The position numbers and the translations under genes were made by a program. Below are positions 57,595 to 64,000 of a DNA stretch of 64,000 bases, in pieces. Source of the DNA: Sulfitobacter noctilucicola (GTDB taxonomy: Bacteria > Pseudomonadota > Alphaproteobacteria > Rhodobacterales > Rhodobacteraceae); assembly GCF_000622385.1 (NCBI RefSeq), contig NZ_JASD01000008.1:1054001-1118000 (forward strand), written 5' to 3'. The first letter of the stretch is position 1. Each line of letters begins with the position of its first letter. The notes under the pieces are model-generated. The model was not told where the DNA came from. It saw only the letters and a list, made by a program, of their open reading frames with translations, and did no database searches.

Positions 57595-58278
57595 CTAAAT
57601 ACCGCTCGCTGGTTCGCGCAGGCCTGTAACATCGGTAGCCAGTAGACCAGAACCGCCTTCAAGGATCAGCACCGTTTCCCCATCCTGCAACCGTGTTTCT
57701 ACAATGCGTCCGTATGTTTCTGCCGGCTCTGAGAGTACGATTTCGCCATTCGCCCAACTCTCGACATCAAAGCTGAAAAGGCCCTTGTCTAGGGGCCTGC
57801 CATCACTTGAGACCCCAGCCCAGCTTATGGGTTCTGCGGAAACGGGTATCCGCAAACGCTGCACTTCCTGGCCGGTGCCATCACGAACGATAAGAAAGAC
57901 TTTGTCCGAGACGGCTGCTGGATTCGGCGATATCTCAATCGGAGACCCGTCAAAAAGAACAGGAGCAGTCGTACGCGTTTCCATGCCGATCCAATTTGCC
58001 ATCTGACCCAGATTTCCTGCCGCCAGTTGGGAAGACAGAGAGCTTAGAAAATCGTTCGCCAACACTTGCTGCTCCACCATCGAAAACTGAGCAAGCTGGG
58101 CTGCGTATTCAGATGAATCAATCGGCTCCAGCGGATCTTGGTATCTTGCCTGCGCAGTAAGCATTTTAAGAAATGTCTCAAAATCCGAAGACAGGACAGA
58201 AGCATCCTGCGTAGGTGCGTTACTTTGCGGGCTGGCTGCCGATACAGTTGCTGCTGCGGTAGCGGGACTGATTTCCAT
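57595..58278 (-). CDS. flgD: Flagellar hook assembly (capping) protein FlgD
   Basis: A 227-residue hook-cap scaffold. The conserved N-terminal segment (FETFLKMLTAQARYQDPLEP; AQLAQFSMVEQQV) is followed by a FlgD Tudor/Fn-like region (APVLFDGSPIEIS). It guides hook polymerisation. It lies 13 bases after fliK on the same strand. Confidence 0.93.
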   Translation of the reverse strand: MEISPATAAATVSAASPQSNAPTQDASVLSSDFETFLKMLTAQARYQDPLEPIDSSEYAAQLAQFSMVEQQVLANDFLSSLSSQLAAGNLGQMANWIGMETRTTAPVLFDGSPIEISPNPAAVSDKVFLIVRDGTGQEVQRLRIPVSAEPISWAGVSSDGRPLDKGLFSFDVESWANGEIVLSEPAETYGRIVETRLQDGETVLILEGGSGLLATDVTGLREPASGI

Positions 58279-58291
58279 AGTTTTTTCCTGT

Positions 58292-59923
58292 TCAAAGCCG
58301 AATATCGAGACCGGACGTTACTCCGGTAGAGACTGTGATATGGTCCGGTGGATGAGAAACGTCCGCGTCTAACGACAGCTTTTGTGTGGCTTTTGGTGAT
58401 GCTTGATCTGCTGTTTCGTTATCAGCACCACCACCGCCGCTGAAAGAGAAGGAGATATCCCTATAACCAATTTCCTCAAACGCAGCTTCAAGCGAAGAAA
58501 TATGCCGACGCATCATGTCGAGCGTCTCAGGTCGCTCGGTCAGGACGTTGACCATAATTCCGGTCTCTGACGATGTCATGGCAAGGCGCACACGACCCAA
58601 TTCTTCGGGACTAAGCGAAATTTCAATGGGCCTGCTTGGCATATGCTGCATAACGTCGGCGATTTGACGGGCGATATGATGGGGCAAATCCATGCGGGTC
58701 GGACTGAATTGAGTTTGCAGCGTTGCCTGTTGCTGCACGGCTTCTGTCCTTAGAGAAAAGGCATCGGTTTCCAATGACCCTCCGGCATCCCGAAGCGCAA
58801 ACGAAGGGGACATCACCTGAGGGGTTGTTTGCTTGGACAAGATTGCGCTGTGGCCAGAACGCGCTTGAGAAAATCCACTGTAAGTCAGTTTCGTTTGCTG
58901 GTCCGGCAGAGCGTGCGTCGATTCAGAGATGGTCTTTTCAGGCGTCTTTCGCGAGGGGGGATGTACGTTCGGCAGGGATTGCACGGGCGTATTTGCCAGT
59001 GTGATATCCGCTTTCTTGACCGAAAGCGCCACTGTTGGACTTGCCGTGCTGCTTTGCACCCCCGCATCTAGATTTATTGGTTCACGTCGTCCTTCTTGCT
59101 TATCGGTCACTTGCGGATAGAACTCAATTTTGCTTCCGCGGAGGAACACGCCGTTGGCGCCCTGCCCGATTTGGGATGGCGGTTTTTCCATCCCCGCTTT
59201 TGGCGGATGGTCCGAAACTGGCTGGCGCTTTAACTCTCCATCAACGGAGACGGCACGGGCGGCTTTTTCTACTGTTGACATCTCTCTATTCTCTGGCGTG
59301 ACAGAGGAATTTGTCGGCTCGGTCTGTTCACTGTTGAAAGGATGCCGTGCTTCGGGAGGCGGTTTTGCGATGCTGGCAGCGGTTTCAAGATTTGTATGGC
59401 CATTCTGGCTTTTGGGATGTGGCGGGGCCTCATCGCTCCGCCTCCTGTCCGCAACCTTGTGATCGCTAGTGTGATTTAACGCTGGCCTCGGCCTGTCATT
59501 TACGAACTCCTTAGCGCTTTCAGCTGGTTTCGAAATCTCCAGTGAGGCTGGTGATGGACCTTCATCTGCTGTTTCAATCGGTTGGATTGGCTCGGTAATC
59601 GTCGAGGTCTGCACCGCAGCATCTGCCGGTGCGCGTTTTTGACGGACTGGTCCATTATTCTCGGACAATGCTTGATCCGGAGTTTTTTCATCAGCATCAG
59701 AGTATATCTCAATTACCGCTTCAGAATTGGCGGCGGCAGGCAGAGGCTCTTTCGAAACCTCATTCAGTTGCGCCAGAACGCTGCCGAATGGAAGCGGATC
59801 AGTCACCATCTCTTTTGAGTTGTCCCCCTGTAGAGGCGCTCCTGGTATCGTCATTTTTTGCCGGGACGTTTGAAGATCGGCACCCTTTGAATTCGATAAA
59901 GTCAGAAGTGGATTGGCCTGCAT
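58292..59923 (-). CDS. fliK: Flagellar hook-length control protein FliK
   Basis: A 543-residue protein with a long, low-complexity, Pro/Ser/Thr/Glu-rich N-terminal part and a C-terminal Flg_hook domain (about residues 435-515: RPIEISLSPEELGRVRLAMT). FliK measures hook length and switches export to filament proteins. The ATG at 59923 (MQANPLLTLSNS) is preferred over an in-frame upstream codon. It is divergent from the flgJ-like gene. Confidence 0.88.
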   Translation of the reverse strand: MQANPLLTLSNSKGADLQTSRQKMTIPGAPLQGDNSKEMVTDPLPFGSVLAQLNEVSKEPLPAAANSEAVIEIYSDADEKTPDQALSENNGPVRQKRAPADAAVQTSTITEPIQPIETADEGPSPASLEISKPAESAKEFVNDRPRPALNHTSDHKVADRRRSDEAPPHPKSQNGHTNLETAASIAKPPPEARHPFNSEQTEPTNSSVTPENREMSTVEKAARAVSVDGELKRQPVSDHPPKAGMEKPPSQIGQGANGVFLRGSKIEFYPQVTDKQEGRREPINLDAGVQSSTASPTVALSVKKADITLANTPVQSLPNVHPPSRKTPEKTISESTHALPDQQTKLTYSGFSQARSGHSAILSKQTTPQVMSPSFALRDAGGSLETDAFSLRTEAVQQQATLQTQFSPTRMDLPHHIARQIADVMQHMPSRPIEISLSPEELGRVRLAMTSSETGIMVNVLTERPETLDMMRRHISSLEAAFEEIGYRDISFSFSGGGGADNETADQASPKATQKLSLDADVSHPPDHITVSTGVTSGLDIRL

Positions 59924-60039
59924 AAATTCCCCGAGAGTTCTTCTCTGTATTCGTCGCTTATGCGCCAACAGGGTTACCAGATATTTACTGAATGCGAGGC
60001 AGGATCACAAAAATAGCCCGCAATTTAAGGACCTCTCTC

Positions 60040-60321
60040 ATGACCCAGATCCAGCCCATCGGCAGCAGTCTATCGCTTCCGAAGAATGAGAGCGCTTTGC
60101 GGGAGGCCGCTCAACAACTCGAAGCCAGCTTTCTAGCGGAAATGCTCAAATCTGCAGGACTTGGAACATCGAGAGAAAGCTTCGGCGGCGGGGCCGGAGA
60201 GGACCAGTTTGCTTCTTTTTTGGTGAAAGAACATGCGCTGGCGATGGTACGCGCAGGCGGTATCGGGTTGAGCGAATCGATATATGAAGCGTTAAAGGAG
60301 AAAGACAATGTCGGCCGGTAG
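60040..60321 (+). CDS. Rod-binding protein, FlgJ N-terminal-like (CheL-type)
   Basis: A 93-residue protein equal to the rod-binding half of FlgJ without the muramidase domain: AQQLEASFLAEMLKSAGLGT and FASFLVKEHALAMVRAGGIG. Such short forms are named CheL or FlgJ in alphaproteobacteria. The start at 60040 follows TAAGGACCTCTCTC. It overlaps the flgN-like gene by 14 bases. Confidence 0.85.
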   Translation: MTQIQPIGSSLSLPKNESALREAAQQLEASFLAEMLKSAGLGTSRESFGGGAGEDQFASFLVKEHALAMVRAGGIGLSESIYEALKEKDNVGR

Positions 60322-60667
60322 AAACAGCCAGAAGATAACAGAGCTGAATGAACTGTTGGATGCAGAACGTGAGGCGCTGCTGAAAGGGGATTTAGAGAGT
60401 TTACAGGCTTTTTTTGTGCCGAAAGAGGCGCTCATTGATGCGATGAACGAGGTGCCGCAGACAGATCTGGCGGCCATGCGATTGCTCGACCAAAAAGTGA
60501 AGCGGAACCAAAAACTCATGGATGGCACCATGGAAGGCATCCGCTCAGTGGCAACGCGGATTGCCAATTTGAAAGACGTGAAGGGTGCTTTGGAAACCTA
60601 CGGAGCTGATGGAAAACGGCGCGATATTTCGCTGGGTATCGATGCATCGGTGGAACGGCGCGCATGA
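60308..60667 (+). CDS. flgN: FlgN-like flagellar export chaperone
   Basis: A 119-residue, mostly helical protein (ITELNELLDAEREALLKGDL) typical of FlgN, the chaperone for the hook-filament junction proteins FlgK and FlgL. A strong AAAGGAGAAAGACA ribosome site lies inside flgJ. Its clients are not encoded at their usual place nearby, because the locus is interrupted after the next gene fragment. Confidence 0.8.
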   Translation: MSAGRNSQKITELNELLDAEREALLKGDLESLQAFFVPKEALIDAMNEVPQTDLAAMRLLDQKVKRNQKLMDGTMEGIRSVATRIANLKDVKGALETYGADGKRRDISLGIDASVERRA

Positions 60668-60857
60668 GCGTTTGAATAAAAACAGGCCGAAATGGCTTTG
60701 TAGGGTTCAACATTCATTAATCTAGATAGGCCAAATCTGGAACTGCATCCGAGGTCGGGTGGCGCGTCGTATTCTAATCAAGCGGCTGCATTCGTCAGAA
60801 AGACATGTCGTTCAGCCCCGTCAGGGGTGGGACATAACGGACGCAAAGCGTCAATGA

Positions 60858-62270
60858 CTAAAGGAACAGCTTCATGTCGAGCATTCTTACAAACAACAGT
60901 GCAATGGTCGCACTGCAAACTCTCAAGTCTATCAACTCGAACCTCGCCGGGACGCAGAACGAAATCTCAACCGGTAAATCCGTCTCTAGCGCCAAGGATA
61001 ACTCGACTGTCTGAATCACCTTTGCGTTTGAACTATAGGCGCGCTGGGTCTGGATCATTGATGTCAGCTCCCCCGCGACATCAGTTGTCGACTCCTCAAG
61101 CGCGAAGGACAGGATATCGCCTGTCGGACCATCACTTGCGTCCCACAGAAAGAATGATCCGCTATCCACAGAAGGTTGGTAGGTCTGTTGATCCAGTGCG
61201 ACCATGCCGTTCGGATTGGGCAGATCAACCAGTGGCACCTGATAGATGACCCGGGTGATCCCGGTGTCGAAATAGGCAAAAACATACCCGTTGGGGTCGA
61301 CTTCGATATTGGTCATGTTCCCCACGGGCGATCCGTCTTTGGAGATTGAGATTGGTGCGAAGTTATCGGAGAGTTGCGTGATGCCGTCGCTTTCTCCGAT
61401 CTGCCCGATATCAATTTCAATCGGCCCACCAGCGACATCCACGATCAGGGTTCCCGTCGCGGGATCATATGTGCCGCCCGGACCAGCAGAAGTGACGGAG
61501 AGCAAGGTCCCCCCGGCCGTTCGGTCATCGGCAAACTCCAACGTATACTCCCCAATGGTCACCGCCGGATCGACCGAATCTGTCATGGTCAGCGTCCAGG
61601 TATTTGATGATCCGGTGGCAGGCACTGTCGGTGTGAAAGTGATGTTGATATTCTCGGACGTACCAAGATTGTCGTAGTACTCTACGGAGAGCTCTGAAGG
61701 GTCCCCTACAGAACCGGCGTCAGTTTCTGTTGCCGGAAGATTGACGCCCAGCGTCATCCGCGTTGTCGGTTCACCCGAGAACTGGTTCACATTGATCTGG
61801 ACAGGTTCCAGACCGTCGGCAGTGTCGCGAGGGTAGCTTGGGATCGTCCCGTCCGGTTGCGCAGGCCACCCCAACAGAACTAGACCGGAATTTGACCGCA
61901 AATATCCTTCTGAATCTGTGCGGAATGAACCGGTCGTCGTGAGGTACATTGGCGTATCACCATTGGCGACCTGCACCTCAGATGCTTGCGCCACCGGCAA
62001 AAAACCACGGCCACGCACGGCGAGGTCTGTGGCGTTGTTGGTGGACACGAGGGATCCGCGTTGGTCGATCAGCCGTTCCGTAACAGCGCGCACGCCGCCC
62101 GCAGAATAGGTGCCGCCGCGCGATGCAATCACGATTGAATGAAAGTCAGTCTCGACCCGTTTGTATCCGAAAGTAGATGAGTTCGCGATATTGTCAGAGA
62201 TAGAGGCAAGCCGCGTTGCGTTCGCCTGCAGGCCTGCCACCCCGGCATTGAGCGAAGAAGAAATAGTCAT
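60858..62270 (-). CDS. flgE: Flagellar hook protein FlgE with chimeric C-terminus
   Basis: The first 422 residues are FlgE: SLNAGVAGLQANATRLASIS and DNIANSSTFGYKRV at the N-terminus, and the C-terminal helix MIQTQRAYSSNAKVIQTV. FlgE normally continues for about ten to fifteen more residues (DEML...-type end). Here, from 61004 down, the frame runs 48 residues through the antisense of the flagellin remnant and its leader, ending at 60858. The lost tail belongs to the D0 helix needed for hook polymerisation, so function is doubtful. Confidence 0.85.
   Translation of the reverse strand: MTISSSLNAGVAGLQANATRLASISDNIANSSTFGYKRVETDFHSIVIASRGGTYSAGGVRAVTERLIDQRGSLVSTNNATDLAVRGRGFLPVAQASEVQVANGDTPMYLTTTGSFRTDSEGYLRSNSGLVLLGWPAQPDGTIPSYPRDTADGLEPVQINVNQFSGEPTTRMTLGVNLPATETDAGSVGDPSELSVEYYDNLGTSENINITFTPTVPATGSSNTWTLTMTDSVDPAVTIGEYTLEFADDRTAGGTLLSVTSAGPGGTYDPATGTLIVDVAGGPIEIDIGQIGESDGITQLSDNFAPISISKDGSPVGNMTNIEVDPNGYVFAYFDTGITRVIYQVPLVDLPNPNGMVALDQQTYQPSVDSGSFFLWDASDGPTGDILSFALEESTTDVAGELTSMIQTQRAYSSNAKVIQTVELSLALETDLPVEISFCVPARFELIDLRVCSATIALLFVRMLDMKLFL
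60874..61014 (+). pseudogene. fliC: Flagellin gene remnant (first 46 codons only)
   Basis: MSSILTNNSAMVALQTLKSI and the following NSNLAGTQNEISTGKSVSSA form the canonical flagellin N-terminus, with an AAAGGAACAGC ribosome site and a structured leader (GACGC-AAA-GCGTC at 60842-60854). After KDNSTV, where flagellins usually continue with a tryptophan codon TGG, the sequence reads TGA and continues as the antisense of flgE. About 85-90 percent of a normal flagellin is missing, so no filament protein can be made from this gene. Confidence 0.85.
61003..61013. other. Junction joining fliC to the antisense 3' end of flgE
   Basis: TCGACTGTCTG fits both sides: the flagellin coding sequence (S-T-V and the first bases of a Trp codon) and the antisense of flgE (Q-T-V-D). 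A crossover between two direct copies of this 11-bp stretch would delete everything between and leave one copy, as seen. The exact parental sequences are inferred from conserved family residues. Confidence 0.65.
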
Positions 62271-62388
62271 AAGTAAGACACGCCTTTCTGATGTATCAAA
62301 TCCGTCCGTTTAACGCATAGGCTGCCGCGCTTAATGCCGCGCTAACAGATAAAATGCCGTGTATTTGCATTCTGACATCTGGTCCGGG

Positions 62389-63234
62389 TCAGTCCCGCGA
62401 TGTGTCCCGCAACAGGATAATTTCAACACGGTTGTTCCGCTTGGCCATTGTGTTCGATAGCACCGGTTCGCGGTCTGCGTGACCTGTCACTCTCATGACC
62501 CGCTTTGCGGAAATCTCCGACTCTCCAAGCATCAACCGAATGCGTGTGGCCCGTCTTTCAGACATTTCCCATGCCGGGCTTTGCGCAATCACGATCGGAC
62601 TGGCTGCCACATGCCCCCCAACAGCGATATCGTTCGAAACAGCCTTGGCTGTAGAGGAAATGACCGTAACCAGATCTTTCAGCAATTGCGTCGGTGTATC
62701 GGTGCCTTCCTCAAACAGCGGAACCTGTTCTAGTTCGAAAAGCTCGATCACCAGACCTTCGTCGGTGATCCGTGTCACGATGTGACGCATCAGGTTTTCC
62801 ATCACCTGAGTTTCACCACCACGTCCTACAAGAGCTTCTTCTATTGCACGCAGCTCATCCGTTTCGCGAGCAACAACAGTCGTTTCGGCACCGGTATCGC
62901 CCCGGGCGTTCTGTTCTTGCGCAGTGCGCGTTTCAGTGCCTCCGGTGCCGTTTTGAGGCAACGTCATTTCGGAAAAGATGCTGTCGCCGCCAAAGGCACC
63001 GTCACCGCCCCCTGATATCCGGTTGATCGGAATCGTTGGCGTAAAGTAATCCGCAAGACCCTTGCGTTGTTGTTCAGTTGTTGCATTCAGCAGCCACATC
63101 AACATGAAAAAGGCCATCATCGCGGTTACGAAATCCGCGTATGCGACTTTCCAGGCACCGCCATGATGCCCTCCGCCGCCAACGACCTTTTTACGTTTGA
63201 TGATGACTGGCGCTGCGTTCGCTTGCGCACCCAT
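62389..63234 (-). CDS. motB: Flagellar motor stator protein MotB
   Basis: A 281-residue stator subunit. The single membrane segment YADFVTAMMAFFMLMWLL contains the proton-carrying Asp34 (start at 63234). The C-terminal OmpA-like peptidoglycan-binding domain is VGGHVAASPIVIAQSPAWEM and VTGHADREPVLSNTMAKRNN. A GGTGGAG ribosome site supports the ATG at 63234 over the upstream GTG. It precedes flgE on the same strand, as in other Rhodobacterales. Confidence 0.93.
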   Translation of the reverse strand: MGAQANAAPVIIKRKKVVGGGGHHGGAWKVAYADFVTAMMAFFMLMWLLNATTEQQRKGLADYFTPTIPINRISGGGDGAFGGDSIFSEMTLPQNGTGGTETRTAQEQNARGDTGAETTVVARETDELRAIEEALVGRGGETQVMENLMRHIVTRITDEGLVIELFELEQVPLFEEGTDTPTQLLKDLVTVISSTAKAVSNDIAVGGHVAASPIVIAQSPAWEMSERRATRIRLMLGESEISAKRVMRVTGHADREPVLSNTMAKRNNRVEIILLRDTSRD

Positions 63235-63379
63235 CTCCACCACCTTTATTCACCCAAGGACCTGCATAGGGGGATGGGGCTAAGGAGAGCTTAACAGCTA
63301 AAATCGCTGCTACTTTTGTGAAGCACTTGCACACTCCCTAGCTTTGGCGCTTGATGCTGATGAAGGACGGGACATTACC

Positions 63380-64000
63380 ATGTCAGCACAATCAATGGAC
63401 ACAGACAGCGGTTATGCTTGGTGCCGTTTGGGCATCACCATGCTGGTGGCGATTGTCGCCAATGCAGGCATGTGGGCTATCGTGGTCATCATGCCCGCAG
63501 TGCAGGCAGAATTCGGCGTCAGCCGCGCGGAGGCATCACTACCCTACACATTGAACATGATCGGGTTTGCGCTGGGCAACTTTGCAATAGGGCGCGCGCT
63601 TGACCGGTTCGGAGTGACAGTCTCGCTGATATTGGCGGCACTTGGAATACTGGCGGGCTTGGGGCTCGCCATTCTATCACAGTCTATTGCCGTGCTTTCG
63701 TTTGCCCAACTGATTATCGGCTTTGCTTCTGCCGTGGGCTTTGGTCCTTTGATCGCGGATATCTCTCATTGGTTTGTGCGGCGCAGAGGGATCGCAGTCG
63801 CCTTGGTGGCGAGCGGTAATTACCTGTCCGGCGCGATCTGGCCGATGGTCTTGGCTGGTGTGTTGGAAAACGACGGGTGGCGGGCGACGTATGGGCTGCT
63901 CGCCCTTGTAACGGCCCTCACAGTCACGCCCCTCGCGCTTCTTTTGCGCAGGCAGGTCAGCGTGCAGACAAGAAATCTGGCGCAGGCCGTTTCGGTACAG
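63380..64000 (+). CDS. MFS transporter (3' end outside window)
   Basis: 207 codons are visible, with at least six membrane segments (CRLGITMLVAIVANAGMWAI; SLPYTLNMIGFALGNFAIGR; AQLIIGFASAVGFGPLIADI). GRALDRFG and WFVRRRGIAVALVASGNYLSG are the MFS loop motifs, the latter as in the monocarboxylate/oxalate-formate antiporter branch. The ATG at 63380 begins MSAQSMDTDSGYAWCRLG. It is divergent from motB and unlikely to be part of the flagellar cluster. Confidence 0.88.
   Translation, partial: MSAQSMDTDSGYAWCRLGITMLVAIVANAGMWAIVVIMPAVQAEFGVSRAEASLPYTLNMIGFALGNFAIGRALDRFGVTVSLILAALGILAGLGLAILSQSIAVLSFAQLIIGFASAVGFGPLIADISHWFVRRRGIAVALVASGNYLSGAIWPMVLAGVLENDGWRATYGLLALVTALTVTPLALLLRRQVSVQTRNLAQAVSVQ

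Noticed and set aside
63235..63379. Possible CtrA site upstream of motB
   Set aside because: TTAA half-site is present on one side only, with the second half too degenerate to support.

Overview
The window looks like chromosomal DNA of a marine alphaproteobacterium of the Rhodobacteraceae (Roseobacter group). The evidence is the gene families and their order: dnaA-dnaN-recF-gyrB beside rpsT, ubiE-ubiB next to mutM, serC-serA divergent from serB behind a leader resembling the alphaproteobacterial serC RNA motif, pqi-type MCE genes, Hint-domain surface proteins, and a flagellar cluster with FlgJ/CheL-like, FlgN and short-type flagellin genes. It is gene-dense. I see no tRNA, rRNA, CRISPR array, insertion sequence or prophage. 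Species-level identity cannot be read from the sequence.

Layout. 1-5.7 kb: four co-directional genes (PLP amino-acid decarboxylase, ATP-grasp ligase, C45-type Ntn acyltransferase/hydrolase, CaiB/AMACR-like CoA enzyme) that look like one small-molecule pathway of unknown product. 5.7-10.7 kb: PfpI-like protein, then a PqiA-PqiA-PqiB-PqiC lipid-transport operon. 10.7-17.8 kb: gyrB, recF, dnaN, dnaA and rpsT on the minus strand. 18-19.2 kb: a Crp/Fnr-type regulator divergent from a membrane protein, with a Crp/Fnr-spaced palindrome between them. 19.2-26.4 kb: enoyl-CoA hydratase, mutM, ubiE-ubiB, thiolase, App1-like phosphatase, metallophosphatase. 26.4-30.3 kb: all three serine biosynthesis genes. 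30.3-39.7 kb: asparaginase, IalB-like and DUF922 proteins, a MidA-like methyltransferase fused to TPRs, rlmN, a phosphatase, LOG protein, thioredoxin-like protein, dapD and small proteins. 39.7-42.4 kb: two abutting Hint-domain genes. 42.7-50 kb: dapE, GNAT, DUF2064, rnr, GST with a divergent WYL regulator, lytic transglycosylase. 50-57.6 kb: a polyamine uptake and catabolism locus (spuC-like aminotransferase, GntR regulator, potFGHI, puuB-like oxidase). 57.6-63.2 kb: flagellar genes flgD, fliK, flgJ-like, flgN, a flagellin remnant, a truncated flgE, and motB. The last 0.6 kb is the start of an MFS transporter.

The most striking observation is at 61,003-61,013. The first 46 codons of a flagellin gene (+ strand) run straight into the antisense of the 3' end of flgE. 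Both genes are broken there, and flaF/flbT and flgK/flgL/flgI, which usually lie nearby in this group, are absent from the junction. The simplest reading is a deletion through an approximately 11-bp direct repeat, so this strain may lack a functional flagellum; an assembly artefact is the main alternative. The best candidate for an undescribed biochemical system is the four-gene cluster at the left edge. Both ends of the window carry enzymes or transporters for basic amino acids or polyamines, but a link between them is only inference.
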